This document shows, piece by piece, positions 7,159 to 15,461 of a stretch of DNA of 38,694 bases. The stretch's first letter is position 1. Each line of letters opens with the position of its first letter. The notes under the pieces were generated by a model that worked only from the letters and a program-made list of their open reading frames with translations, ran no database searches and was not told where the DNA came from. Both the position numbers and the translations under genes were made by a program. Location: the NCBI GenBank assembly GCA_016764995.1, contig JAESQU010000005.1, positions 1 to 38,694 on the forward strand, in the 5' to 3' direction. This stretch comes from SAR324 cluster bacterium (GTDB taxonomy: Bacteria; SAR324; NAC60-12).

Positions 7159-7868
7159 TTAGATAGAATCATCACTTTTATCCTTCCAGATACTAACACC
7201 AATCGTAACGCACGCTGTGATGATGAAATACAGACTAGTAGTTAAAAATGCAGATAAGAAATCCATTGCCACAAATAATAAAGCAAACAAAACACCAAGC
7301 TGTACAACCGGATAAACCGGATAAAGATCCCAAATAATTTTAAATACTTCTTTCCTGCTCCAGTATATGTTTTTCAGAATTTCCGTCACTTCCTCTTTGC
7401 CAAGCTCGGAAACAGGTTTTTCTCCAAGCTCAGGATAAACGTGTGACTTAAGCAAATTAACAGCCGATTTAGTATTTTTTTCTGGTAATTGTGGAGCTTG
7501 TTTAATTTCCTCTTGCTGAGAATTTTGCTGAGGTATTGCTAGCTCTAAATGTTCAGCTTTTTCTTTTTCCTGAGCTTGCACCAACTGAAGCGCTATTTTC
7601 TTTTTTTTTCTTCAATGGGATTTACGCCTTCCTTAATTTTCTTTTTTGCTTCATTTCGTTTGGTCCTGGCTGTAGCCAATGTGACTTCGGGCCAGACTCC
7701 TAAAGAAGATGATTTCTGTTTCCCGTCAAATCGAAAGTCAAACCTCCAGTATTTTGAACCGTTTGAATGAACAAGCAGATACAGTCCTCCTCCATCGGAC
7801 AGCTTGAATTGTTTAGTTGTAGGTTTGGCCTCTTTGACAGCGGACTCTGTAAGTTTGTTTTTTGCCAT
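7159..7868 (-). pseudogene. Frameshifted tyrosine integrase remnant joined to a membrane tail
   Basis: Reading leftward from ATG 7868, the first 91 residues are the N-terminal DUF4102 domain of P4-type integrases (MAKNKLTESAVKEAKPTTKQ, SDGGGLYLLV, LGVWPEVTLATAR). The frame stops at 7593, just after a run of nine A (T at 7601-7609). A -1 shift in that run continues KKIALQLVQAQEKEKAE into the second frame ending at 7159. That part has a Gln/Glu-rich linker, a core-binding-like stretch (LLKSHVYPELGEKPVSELG) and then two hydrophobic segments. The catalytic domain with its R-H-R-Y residues is absent. It is either a decayed integrase or an exapted fusion made by ribosomal slippage on A-AAA-AAA. Confidence 0.75.
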
Positions 7869-7915
7869 GTTATTATATTGCTGGTAAATTGTGAAAATAA
7901 TATGAAAGCAAATAT

Positions 7916-7934
7916 TATACCAGTATTTTTACCA
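7916..7934 (+). repeat. Tandem TACCAG repeat, copy 1
   Basis: The sequence TATACCAGTATTTTTACCA is identical over 19 bases to 8097-8115, 181 bases away. It consists of two direct TACCA boxes one helical turn apart, immediately upstream of the integrase start, as expected for integrase arm sites or an att core. Confidence 0.75.
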
Positions 7935-8096
7935 CCATGTATAATTACAGCTGGCGATAAATTGTTAAATAATAATAGTGCCATTCTTTGTGTTCTCAGT
8001 GATCTAATGCTTTTTTCAACAGAGTATCGAACTATATTACGGATCAAGCCAAGGATGACAAAACCAAAACTTTTAAAGTTTATTCTTTGTAAAATT

Positions 8097-8116
8097 TATA
8101 CCAGTATTTTTACCAG
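8097..8116 (+). repeat. Tandem TACCAG repeat, copy 2
   Basis: An exact copy of the 19-base unit at 7916, here with the second box complete (ACCAG). It lies 259 bases before the demethylase gene. Confidence 0.75.
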
Positions 8117-8374
8117 TAAATGTTTTGATTGCTTAAACTATTTCATCTCCCATGTTTGTGGAAGATTATTATACAAGACATGGTTTTGGAAATTACCAAT
8201 CAAGGAATCCCTGTTTAGCTACATTTTGTTTGACATGATAAATAATTCATGTGATTATTCCCATCCATGTTCAAGAGTATCTCTCAGAGTTTTTTTGCCG
8301 AGAACTGTTGCCGGCTGCATTTCAAAAATAAGCAGAATCGCAGTGTTTAATTCATACAAATATGAGATTGCACA

Positions 8375-9709
8375 ATGAGTGAGCATTTTACATCAGTTGA
8401 CCAGTCAGATCGCCTTGTACCTTACAATCTCCGTCAAAGTGGGGAAACACCTGTGGAAATGGTAATTCTTACACGGGTTAGAAAATCACCTTTCTGGCAT
8501 TTGTCAGTAGAAGCCGGCTGCTGGCGAGCGACTATTTACAATCGAATTTATCACCCATTTGGTTATGTTCGGCCGGAAGATGGCGGGCCAATGGTTGAGT
8601 ACCAAGCTCTAAAAAATCATGTAACCATGTGGGATGTTGCAGTGGAAAGGCAGATCATGGTGAAAGGCCCGGATGCAGAAGCATTTGCAGATTACGTGAT
8701 TACACGAGATGCAACAAAAATTCCACCAATGCGTGCCAGATATGTAATTCTCTGCAACAACAGAGGCGGTGTCTTGAACGATCCTATCCTGCTGAGACTC
8801 TCAAAAGACGAATTCTGGTTTTCATTGGCCGATTCCGATATTGGTATTTACCTTCAGGGTGTTAATCACGACAACAGGTTTGATGTAGTAATAGATGAAA
8901 TTGATGTCTGTCCTCTGCAAATACAGGGTCCAAAATCACTTGCGCTGATGAAGGATCTGGTTGAAAATCAGGCAGACATACAGAATTTACCATTTTACGG
9001 AATGCTGGAAGCAAAAATTGGAGGCCACGACTGTGTTATTTCCCAGTCCGGATTTTCTGGTGAGGCTGGATTTGAAATTTATCTTCGTGATGCCACTTTA
9101 CATGCAGATGACTTATGGTATGCAGTACTGGAAGCAGGCAGGAAATATCGGTTGATGGTAACTGCTCCGCCGCACTGTCGAAGAATTCAGGCCGGCATAC
9201 TTTCCTGGGGGCAGGATATGGACAATCAACATAATCCGTTTCAGTGTAACCTCGGTTATCAAGTTTCACTTTCCGGAAAAGGAGAGTGGAACAAAGTCGG
9301 AAACTACATCGGCAAAGATGTTTTAGAACAAATGCGCTCTGAGCTCAAGTCAGGTAAAAAACCATACAAGCTTCAACTGGTAGGTTTGAAGATGGGGGGA
9401 AAGCCGATTGAAGATTTTGCAAATGATTTTTGGCTTATTTCTGCTGATGATTTTGCGGAACCTTGTGGATTTATCACTTCTCCCTGGTTTCATCCGGACG
9501 AAAAAACAAATATCGCCATGGCTTATGTTCCGTTTGACGGTACATTGAACAGGCATGGTTTTCCAATCGGCAACTATGGACAAAAGTTTAAAGTACATTT
9601 GCCTGATAAATATGCTGAAAAATCGGGGGAGCCGGTAAATGCTGACGTGGTAAAGATGCCGTTTACAACTTCTGTGAATCTCAATATTCGGGAAAAAATT
9701 GATTCATAA
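8375..9709 (+). CDS. DmdA/LigM-like aminomethyltransferase (tetrahydrofolate-dependent demethylase family)
   Basis: A 444-residue member of the glycine-cleavage T-protein fold. Landmarks are YNRIYHPFGYV, an early VTMWDVAVERQIMVKGPDAE, VCPLQIQGPKS, QSGFSGEAGFEIYLRD and RRIQAGILSWGQDM, followed by a C-terminal barrel (about 340-430). Family members move one-carbon groups from amines, DMSP (DmdA) or aryl methyl ethers (LigM/DesA) to tetrahydrofolate. At 444 residues it is longer than GcvT or DmdA and closer to LigM/DesA-type proteins, so the substrate is open. No folate-recycling genes are adjacent. It sits alone between two tandem repeat sites (8097 and 10016) next to an integrase remnant, which hints at transfer. 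Start ATG 8375 has no strong ribosome site. Confidence 0.82.
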   Translation: MSEHFTSVDQSDRLVPYNLRQSGETPVEMVILTRVRKSPFWHLSVEAGCWRATIYNRIYHPFGYVRPEDGGPMVEYQALKNHVTMWDVAVERQIMVKGPDAEAFADYVITRDATKIPPMRARYVILCNNRGGVLNDPILLRLSKDEFWFSLADSDIGIYLQGVNHDNRFDVVIDEIDVCPLQIQGPKSLALMKDLVENQADIQNLPFYGMLEAKIGGHDCVISQSGFSGEAGFEIYLRDATLHADDLWYAVLEAGRKYRLMVTAPPHCRRIQAGILSWGQDMDNQHNPFQCNLGYQVSLSGKGEWNKVGNYIGKDVLEQMRSELKSGKKPYKLQLVGLKMGGKPIEDFANDFWLISADDFAEPCGFITSPWFHPDEKTNIAMAYVPFDGTLNRHGFPIGNYGQKFKVHLPDKYAEKSGEPVNADVVKMPFTTSVNLNIREKIDS

Positions 9710-10062
9710 CATTGTACCGGCACAAGAAGAAAACCTTCTCAGAAAAGAACCTTAAAGAAGCATTGAAAAAACAAAAGTTTTTTAATTATGGAACACAGGA
9801 ACAAACTCGGCAGTATTTTGGAAAGGAAATATCGGCCGTTGTCTATGTTTATTTTCTAAACTATCAAAGTGCTGACATACCGCACCGTCTGTCAAAACCA
9901 TGAATGACGGTGCAGAGAGACTTTGTAGTTCGGGGGACACGTTCTCACTCAGCTCGAAATGACATGAATTCTTGACTTTTTACGACTGCTTCAGCTATAT
10001 TTTTTTCCGGAATAATTTACCAGCATATTTACCAGCATTATTTTTTAATCTATCTGACATTA
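9710..10062. other. Intergenic region after the demethylase gene
   Basis: No convincing gene. A 63-codon open frame beginning with TTG at 9712 resembles nothing. The stretch 9900-9960 (ending AGCTCGAAATGACATG) may be a worn palindromic repeat. A tandem TTTACCAG site lies at 10016-10038. Confidence 0.5.
10016..10038 (+). repeat. Tandem TACCAG repeat, copy 3
   Basis: TTTACCAGCAT followed by ATTTACCAGCAT: two near-identical boxes in direct orientation, same layout as the copies at 7916 and 8097. Together with 8097 it brackets the demethylase gene. Confidence 0.75.
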
Positions 10063-10647
10063 TCAGCGGGGAACACGCATCAGTTCTTCAATTTTCCGTA
10101 TATAACCGAGAGTTTCCTTTTCACGCCATTTAGAAACTTTAGGTGCAACAGATATAATACTTTCCCAGTCACTGCCGTTGAAACCGTATTTTCTGCTGAC
10201 CTTCTGCGCTCTCAGAATGGTGCTAAACCCGGCATTGTAACTTGCCAACATAAATCGCATCCGGTCCAGAAACTGACGATCCTCCCGCCATTTGTTAAAC
10301 AGCGTTGAATCGTAGTAGATCCCGGCCGCAATGTTCCAGCGCGGATCCATTACATTCCTGAGCTGCGGATTCTTTTTTTTCAGTTCCGCAAAGGTACGCG
10401 GCATCAGCTGCATGATACCCTTGGCATTGACCCAGCTGCGGGCATTTCCGCGTAGACCTGATTCTGCAATACCCTGGGCCTTGAACCAGTGCCAGTCAAT
10501 TGCCGGTCCGAAAAAACGTTTCGAGTACTTGCGGAAGTACTGATCGTATTTCTTTGTCCAGTGTCGATCAGTTACCTCAGGCATAACGGCGGCCTCAAGC
10601 ATGAAGGGAATCACAACAGCTGCTATGAGCAGTACGGTCTTCCTCAT
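10063..10647 (-). CDS. Lytic transglycosylase (SLT / goose-lysozyme-like domain)
   Basis: A 194-residue exported enzyme that would cleave peptidoglycan glycan strands. A signal peptide spans about residues 1-20 (MRKTVLLIAAVVIPFMLEAA). The SLT motifs are in order: the catalytic Glu in AQGIAESGLRGNARS, then AKGIMQLMPRTF, then MDPRWNIAAGIYY and the ASYNAG loop. I start at ATG 10647 because it begins the signal peptide; longer versions overlap the upstream gene. Only two bases separate it from the stop of the DUF350 gene, so the pair forms a tight operon. Confidence 0.9.
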   Translation of the reverse strand: MRKTVLLIAAVVIPFMLEAAVMPEVTDRHWTKKYDQYFRKYSKRFFGPAIDWHWFKAQGIAESGLRGNARSWVNAKGIMQLMPRTFAELKKKNPQLRNVMDPRWNIAAGIYYDSTLFNKWREDRQFLDRMRFMLASYNAGFSTILRAQKVSRKYGFNGSDWESIISVAPKVSKWREKETLGYIRKIEELMRVPR

Positions 10648-10649
10648 CC

Positions 10650-10874
10650 TTAATTCAGCCCCAGCCCGATAACCAGGCCAATTGCAACTCCAATACCGAT
10701 GAAGATGCTGCCGACCACCTGGCCCACTGCACGGTTGCCATTTTTCAGTTCCTCTCCTGTATCGAAGGGAGTCAAATAATCGAGCCACTTGTAGCCGAAG
10801 TACATGAAGACAAGGGTGATAAGTCCTCCACCGATGGCATAGCTGAAATTCATAATCACGATCATTGGCTGCAT
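10650..10874 (-). CDS. DUF350 family membrane protein
   Basis: A 74-residue protein with two hydrophobic helices, about residues 10-28 (YAIGGGLITLVFMYFGYKW) and 50-72 (AVGQVVGSIFIGIGVAIGL), joined by the loop TPFDTGEELKNGN. This layout and the wording match DUF350 inner-membrane proteins, function unknown. AAGGAG lies just upstream of the ATG at 10874. It is the first gene of a two-gene operon with the lytic transglycosylase, which suggests an envelope role. Confidence 0.85.
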   Translation of the reverse strand: MQPMIVIMNFSYAIGGGLITLVFMYFGYKWLDYLTPFDTGEELKNGNRAVGQVVGSIFIGIGVAIGLVIGLGLN

Positions 10875-11598
10875 AGTTTTCTCCTTTTTGTGGTGATGAG
10901 TTGATTATTACTAAAGATACTTAACTTAACCTCTATCTCAGGAAAGGGACAGTGTAATCTGAATTTGACGGCGGAATCAAATTACATGGATCTCAGCGCT
11001 CCTGCAGCCATACATGAATGAGTGCAGATGTCCTGCGAGGCTTTTTTCTGGCAATTTCGACAATCCTGCTCAGTTGGAATTCCCAGTTCCTCTACTTCCA
11101 GTGCTTAAATGTTTGTCGGCATTCGCATATGCAAATTAAGACCTGACGGTTTGGAACCGGGTCGCGATTTATGCAATAAATTTCTGAACATATATTTCTT
11201 CTTATAAACAGTAAAATGACGTTCAATAAAATCGTTTTGACTTACGCAGGTAATCCCGCCAAAAAATCTAAACCATGAATAAATTGAAACACTTATTTTA
11301 ACTGTTCTTAACCGTCAAACAGGTTGACCGTTGAAAACAGTGGTACTGCAGGTACTGGCAGAAACGGTATTGCAACCAATATAATTAGTGAATAGAATAT
11401 CGAAATGATGTCAGGAGTTAAAATCTCTTTTAGTGAAGAATCAAACAATAGCAGTGAAAAGACAAGGAATAGTTTGTCTTAGAAATAAAAAAGCTCGACA
11501 TAATTTGAAACAAACGTATAACACTTTTTTTTTTAGCCAATTCCAAGCGGTTTGGAATTCTGGTTTTTTTATTTAATCTGAGAACGAAGGAGAATAAC
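10875..11598. other. Long intergenic region before the ABC transporter operon
   Basis: The 724 bases separate a leftward operon from the rightward transporter operon, so promoters for both should lie here. I see no full gene. On the minus strand, 10982-11104 is an open 40-codon frame with the Cys pattern CRNC then CTHSC but no start codon, possibly a gene remnant. A minus-strand frame at 11430-11699 overlaps the binding-protein gene and is judged spurious. A hairpin with a T-run sits at 11537-11570. Confidence 0.55.
11537..11570 (+). terminator. Hairpin with T-run in the leader of the transporter operon
   Basis: AATTCCAA (11539-11546) pairs perfectly with TTGGAATT (11552-11559) around GCGGT, and flanking CC/GG may extend the stem after a bulge. 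TTTTTTT follows at 11564-11570. It looks like an intrinsic terminator or attenuator 29 bases ahead of the binding-protein gene. A repressor operator is the alternative reading. Confidence 0.5.
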
Positions 11599-12396
11599 AT
11601 GACTAAATTCATGAATGTAGTGGTCTCAAGCATTGTGCTGAGCTTTATGATGGCAAGCCTTGCCTCGGCGGAAACGCTTCGTGTTGGCATGGAGTGCACT
11701 TATCACCCGTTCAACTACCGTGATTCCAGCGGTAAGCTCCAGGGCTACGACGTGGACGTTGCCAAGGAGGTCGCTGTACGGATTGGTGCAGAGCTCACCT
11801 TTGTCTGTCAAAAATGGGACGGCATGATCCCCGCCCTGCTGGCAAACAAGTTTGATATCGTTGTTGCGTCCATGTCCATCACGAACAAACGCAAGAAGAA
11901 GATCGACTTCTCCTATCCTTACCGCGTGTCCATCGGACAATTCATTGGTCCCAAATCCAAAAATCTCAAGTTATTCAATGCCGATGGCTCCTTAAACCTC
12001 AAGGGATTCAACGGGGTGCGGATCGGCATCGAGAGGGCAACGACATACTCTAACTGGATCGAAGCCAAGGTGCCCGACGCAGACATCGCCTTTTATGATT
12101 CCAACGAAGCAATGTATCTGGACCTCAAGGCCGGTCGGGTTGATGCAATCATGACAAACCCGATGAAGGCGTTTCTCCGCTTTTTGAGCAAGCCCGACGG
12201 CGCAGGTTATGAAGTTGTGGGTCCGCAGCTTGCCGAGGAGGAATATTTTGGCATTGGTGTAGGCATAGGGATGCGCAAGGGCAATGACGCCTTGATGGCG
12301 CGCCTTGATAAAGCCCTCAAATCCATGACCAAGGACGGTTCCCTTGAGAGGTTTGCGAAGAAAATCTTCCCCTTTACAATCCATCCTCTTGATTAA
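11599..12396 (+). CDS. Polar/basic amino acid ABC transporter, periplasmic binding protein
   Basis: A 265-residue family-3 solute-binding protein of the HisJ/ArgT/OccT type. The signal peptide runs to LASA, cut before ETLRVGMECTYHPF. The conserved GYDVDVAKEVAVRIG and IVASMSITNKRKKKIDFS segments follow. Two Cys in the mature protein (MEC and FVCQKW) may form a disulfide. A strong GAAGGAG precedes ATG 11599. The order binding protein, two permeases, ATPase is that of histidine/arginine/opine importers, so the ligand is probably a cationic or polar amino acid. Binding specificity cannot be read by eye. Confidence 0.92.
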   Translation: MTKFMNVVVSSIVLSFMMASLASAETLRVGMECTYHPFNYRDSSGKLQGYDVDVAKEVAVRIGAELTFVCQKWDGMIPALLANKFDIVVASMSITNKRKKKIDFSYPYRVSIGQFIGPKSKNLKLFNADGSLNLKGFNGVRIGIERATTYSNWIEAKVPDADIAFYDSNEAMYLDLKAGRVDAIMTNPMKAFLRFLSKPDGAGYEVVGPQLAEEEYFGIGVGIGMRKGNDALMARLDKALKSMTKDGSLERFAKKIFPFTIHPLD

Positions 12397-12426
12397 TTAC
12401 CAATCTCAGCACAGCATGGGATGCAA

Positions 12427-12451
12427 GGGAGGGCCGCAAGTCGGTTCTCCC
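12427..12451 (+). promoter_or_regulatory. Stem-loop between the binding-protein and permease genes
   Basis: GGGAGGGCCG (12427-12436) pairs with CGGTTCTCCC (12442-12451) around loop CAAGT, a 10-bp stem with two G-U pairs. It lies in the 83-base gap after the binding-protein gene. Such hairpins commonly protect the upstream mRNA and give more binding protein than permease, which I infer here. Confidence 0.55.
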
Positions 12452-12479
12452 CTGTTATTGACGAATCAGAGTCGGTAAA

Positions 12480-13172
12480 ATGTATGTAGTTGTTGGTTGG
12501 CTTGACGAGTTCCTCTGGGGGGCATTGGTCGTTCTCCAGATTTTCATGGTTGGCATGACCATGGCCGTGATCTGGGGTTTGTTGGGTGCAGCCGCAAAAC
12601 TTTCAAAAATCCCCGTATTTAGTGTACTAGCTTCGGTATACACCACCGTTTTCCGCGCAGTGCCGGAACTTCTTGTCCTGCTCATTTTTTATTTCGGCTC
12701 GGCAATCACCTTGACGGCCATTGCAAAGCTGATCAATCCCGATATCCAGTTTGTCGACATCCCTCCTTTTTGGGCTGGTTCCTTTGCGATTAGCCTGATC
12801 ATCGGTGCTTACGCAGCCGAAACATTCCGTGGTGCTTTTCAAGGAGTTGATCCAGGGCAAATCAAGGCTGCACGGTCGTTGGGGATGTCGGCCACTCATA
12901 CCTTTTTTTATGTGCGCCTGCCACAGATGTGGCGTTTAGCATTGCCCGGTTTCGGAAACCACATGCTTTCAATGATGAAGGATACCGCATTGATTTCAGT
13001 CATTGGCGTTGAGGAAATACTTTATACCGCCGAAATCGCAACCAGTATCACGATGCAGCCCTTCACCATGTACATGGTCGTTGCAATCATCTATCTTGTT
13101 TTCACTACGGTCATTATGGCTATCATACAAGTGCTAGAAAAAACGGCTAATCGACATTTGGAGAGTGTATAA
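12480..13172 (+). CDS. Amino acid ABC transporter permease 1 (HisQ/OccQ type)
   Basis: A 230-residue inner-membrane permease with about five hydrophobic segments. The cytoplasmic coupling (EAA) loop is clear: GAYAAETFRGAFQGVDPGQI and KAARSLGMS at about residues 100-140. It pairs with the next permease to form the translocation channel. Its stop TAA shares one base with the ATG of the next gene (13172), so translation is coupled. Start ATG 12480 gives MYVVVGWLDEFLWGAL, consistent with the family N-terminus. Confidence 0.92.
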   Translation: MYVVVGWLDEFLWGALVVLQIFMVGMTMAVIWGLLGAAAKLSKIPVFSVLASVYTTVFRAVPELLVLLIFYFGSAITLTAIAKLINPDIQFVDIPPFWAGSFAISLIIGAYAAETFRGAFQGVDPGQIKAARSLGMSATHTFFYVRLPQMWRLALPGFGNHMLSMMKDTALISVIGVEEILYTAEIATSITMQPFTMYMVVAIIYLVFTTVIMAIIQVLEKTANRHLESV

Positions 13173-13861
13173 TGGAGTTTGATTTTGCATTGATTGTTGA
13201 AAGTGTGCCGAAGATGGCGACGGGCATTGGTATCACTTTACAACTTTTGGTTCTCGCGACTATCATTGGCACAGCTTTGGCGGTATGCACAGTTTTGATG
13301 CGCATCAGTAAAATCCCATTGCTCAGTTGGCCAGCCATGGTGTATATCTATATCTTTCGCGGTACGCCGATGCTGGTGCAAATATTCCTTATCTACTACG
13401 GGCTTTCCCAGTTTCAGGCCGTACGCGACAGCTTCTTCTGGATTGCTCTACGAGATCCTTTTTGGTGCGCAATAATTGCTTTCTCCGTAAACGTTGGGGC
13501 ATACACCGCAGAAATCCTGCGTGGAGGAATTCAGGGTGTGGATGAAGGACAGCTCAGGGCGGCAACAGCCTTAGGTCTTTCAAAGTCACAACGTTTCATC
13601 CACATCACGACTCCGATCGCCATAAGACTTGCCCTTCCAGCTTTCGGAAACGAGACGGTCAGTCTTTTGAAGTCAACCGCATTGGCTAGTACCATCACCA
13701 TGTTCGATATAACCGGCGTAGCACGTACAATCATGGCACAGACTTTTGCCCCCTACGAGATCTTCATTTCAGCGGCGATCGTCTACCTGTTTATCGCATG
13801 GTTCATTCAGATAGGCGTTGCTTTGGCAGAGCGTCGCTTCAGTAGACACATGCAACGATAA
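13172..13861 (+). CDS. Amino acid ABC transporter permease 2 (HisM/OccM type)
   Basis: A 229-residue second permease with the same fold. The first helix is near GIGITLQLLVLATIIG, FRGTPMLVQIFLIYYG is the family hallmark, and the coupling loop reads GAYTAEILRGGIQGVDEGQ then RAATALGLS. It overlaps the first permease by one base and is followed nine bases later by the ATPase gene. HisQM-type heterodimers import histidine, lysine, arginine, ornithine or opines in characterised species. Confidence 0.92.
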   Translation: MEFDFALIVESVPKMATGIGITLQLLVLATIIGTALAVCTVLMRISKIPLLSWPAMVYIYIFRGTPMLVQIFLIYYGLSQFQAVRDSFFWIALRDPFWCAIIAFSVNVGAYTAEILRGGIQGVDEGQLRAATALGLSKSQRFIHITTPIAIRLALPAFGNETVSLLKSTALASTITMFDITGVARTIMAQTFAPYEIFISAAIVYLFIAWFIQIGVALAERRFSRHMQR

Positions 13862-13870
13862 GAGTTCTAA

Positions 13871-14623
13871 ATGATTGAAACAAAATCCACTCCAATTATC
13901 CAACTACAAAAAGTTGACAAGTTCTTCGGCGAGTTTCAGGCACTGAAAAACGTGAACTTGGAGGTCCATAAAGGTCAGAAAGTGGTTGTCTGCGGGCCCT
14001 CAGGGTCCGGCAAGTCGACCATGATCCATTGCATCAACAGGTTGGAGAAGCACGACAACGGTCGGATTGTTGTGGCTGGAATTGAACTGAATGACTCCCT
14101 GAAAAACATCGATGCTGTCCGCAGCGAGATCGGCATGGTCTTCCAACAATTCAATCTCTTTCCCCATCTGAAAGTGATTGACAACCTCATGCTGGCACCC
14201 AGACTAGTGCGCAAAGTGAAAAAGGCCGAGGCCAGAAAAATCGCCATGACCTATCTTGAACGGGTGCATATTCCTGAACAGGCAGAGAAGTACCCCATCC
14301 AGCTTTCAGGTGGTCAGCAGCAACGGGTCGCCATCGCCAGGGCACTTTGCATGAACCCTGAAATCATGCTGTTTGATGAGCCGACCTCGGCGCTGGACCC
14401 CGAGATGATCTCAGAAGTTTTGGACGTGATGGTTGAACTCGCCAAGGAGGGAATGACGATGATCTGTGTCACTCACGAAATGGGCTTCGCCCGCTCAGTT
14501 GCCGACCTGATGGTCTTCATGGATGAGGGCGAGATCGTGGAAAGTGCTGTTCCCGATGATTTTTTCGCCAACCCGAAGAGTGAGCGCACAAAACTGTTCC
14601 TAAGCCAGATCCTCAGTCATTGA
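13871..14623 (+). CDS. Amino acid ABC transporter ATP-binding protein (HisP/GlnQ type)
   Basis: A 250-residue ATPase that powers the importer. Walker A is [10 protein letters not shown] (residues 41-50), the Q-loop is [10 protein letters not shown], the signature is [15 protein letters not shown], Walker B is [15 protein letters not shown] and the switch His is in [10 protein letters not shown]. All motifs are intact. It ends six bases before the phosphatase gene, so the fifth gene is almost certainly in the same operon. Confidence 0.95.
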   Translation: MIETKSTPIIQLQKVDKFFGEFQALKNVNLEVHKGQKVVVCGPSGSGKSTMIHCINRLEKHDNGRIVVAGIELNDSLKNIDAVRSEIGMVFQQFNLFPHLKVIDNLMLAPRLVRKVKKAEARKIAMTYLERVHIPEQAEKYPIQLSGGQQQRVAIARALCMNPEIMLFDEPTSALDPEMISEVLDVMVELAKEGMTMICVTHEMGFARSVADLMVFMDEGEIVESAVPDDFFANPKSERTKLFLSQILSH

Positions 14624-14629
14624 ACATAA

Positions 14630-15421
14630 ATGGAAACACGAATCGATGCAGAAACGAAACAGTTGTTGGAGTTTGCCGAAACACTGGCGGAAGCAGGGAG
14701 GGAAATCTGTCTGGAAGCCATGAAGCATGATCCCAAAGTGCAGATCAAACCGGATAATAGCTATGTCACCGAGACTGATCTTGCAATTGAAGCCCGGTTG
14801 CGGGAAATGATTGATTCCACTTACCCAAACCATGGCGTGTTCGGGGAAGAGTACGGCAAGCGGAATATTGACCAAGACTACGTCTGGGTGCTGGACCCCA
14901 TAGATGGAACTGCCGCATTCGTCGCAGGAATTCCCGTGTATGGAATCCTGATTGGTCTTGCCCGCGAAGGGAAACCCTACCTGGGAGTCATTGATCACCC
15001 GGCCACAGATCAACGCTGGATTGGGGTTTCCGGAGCAATGGCACTTATGAATGGCCGGGAAGTACGGACAAGGCCCTGCAGCACCCTAGCCAATGCGTTC
15101 CTGACCAACAGCAATCCCGATTTTATGGACCAACAAGAAAGCAAGCGTTTTCACGCCCTTCGAAAACAAGTCCAGTACACCCAGTATGGCGGAAGCTGCT
15201 ACGCCTATGCGATGCTGGCCACAGGACGCACGGACCTTGCTGTTGATGCCGCACTCGATCCAGTTGACATCTTTGCATGCGCCGCCGTCATCGAGGGTGC
15301 GGGCGGCACGGTGACGGACTGGGATGGAAACACAATCACCCTCTCTTGGTTCGGGAGAGTGCTGGCATCCGGAAGTCAAAGTCTCCACGAAAAGGCGCTG
15401 GCCTTTCTCAGCAAAGTGTAA
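14630..15421 (+). CDS. Inositol monophosphatase-family phosphatase
   Basis: A 263-residue Mg-dependent phosphomonoesterase. Metal ligands are the Glu pair in GEE (72-74), the DPIDGT motif (89-94) and D213 in DAALDPVD, all present, and the last motif continues to GAGG. Family members hydrolyse inositol phosphate, histidinol phosphate, nucleotide phosphates or related substrates. It is the last gene of the transporter operon (six-base spacing). Its neighbour in the other direction makes and splits phosphorylated amino compounds, so the substrate may be a phosphorylated intermediate of that pathway; this is inference. It converges with the fusion gene, 40 bases away. Confidence 0.88.
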   Translation: METRIDAETKQLLEFAETLAEAGREICLEAMKHDPKVQIKPDNSYVTETDLAIEARLREMIDSTYPNHGVFGEEYGKRNIDQDYVWVLDPIDGTAAFVAGIPVYGILIGLAREGKPYLGVIDHPATDQRWIGVSGAMALMNGREVRTRPCSTLANAFLTNSNPDFMDQQESKRFHALRKQVQYTQYGGSCYAYAMLATGRTDLAVDAALDPVDIFACAAVIEGAGGTVTDWDGNTITLSWFGRVLASGSQSLHEKALAFLSKV

Positions 15422-15461
15422 GGCGAATCCAGAGAATTAACAAATTTAAGGAAGGTTTCAT

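Larger units (their letters stand above)
7869..8374. other. Intergenic accessory region with integrase-adjacent repeats
   Basis: These 506 bases are AT-rich and hold no convincing gene; the long plus-strand frame across them overlaps the integrase and resembles nothing. They contain a single inverted site TTGCTGGTAAATT near 7879, two tandem TACCAG repeats at 7916 and 8097, and a degenerate half of the palindromic repeat at 8040-8060 (GGATCAAGCC, then GGATGACA). The pattern suggests an old integration boundary upstream of the integrase. Confidence 0.6.

Noticed and set aside
7767-8378. 203-codon plus-strand open frame across the integrase upstream region
   Set aside because: It overlaps the integrase N-terminus in antisense, has Cys- and Phe-rich random composition and spans the repeat sites. 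No family resemblance.
9712-9903. 63-codon frame with TTG start after the demethylase gene
   Set aside because: No ribosome site, low-complexity Lys/Tyr-rich product and no resemblance to a family; kept only as part of an intergenic note.
11430-11699. Minus-strand frame over the start of the binding-protein gene
   Set aside because: It covers a strong ribosome site and signal peptide of the real gene, and its sequence resembles nothing.
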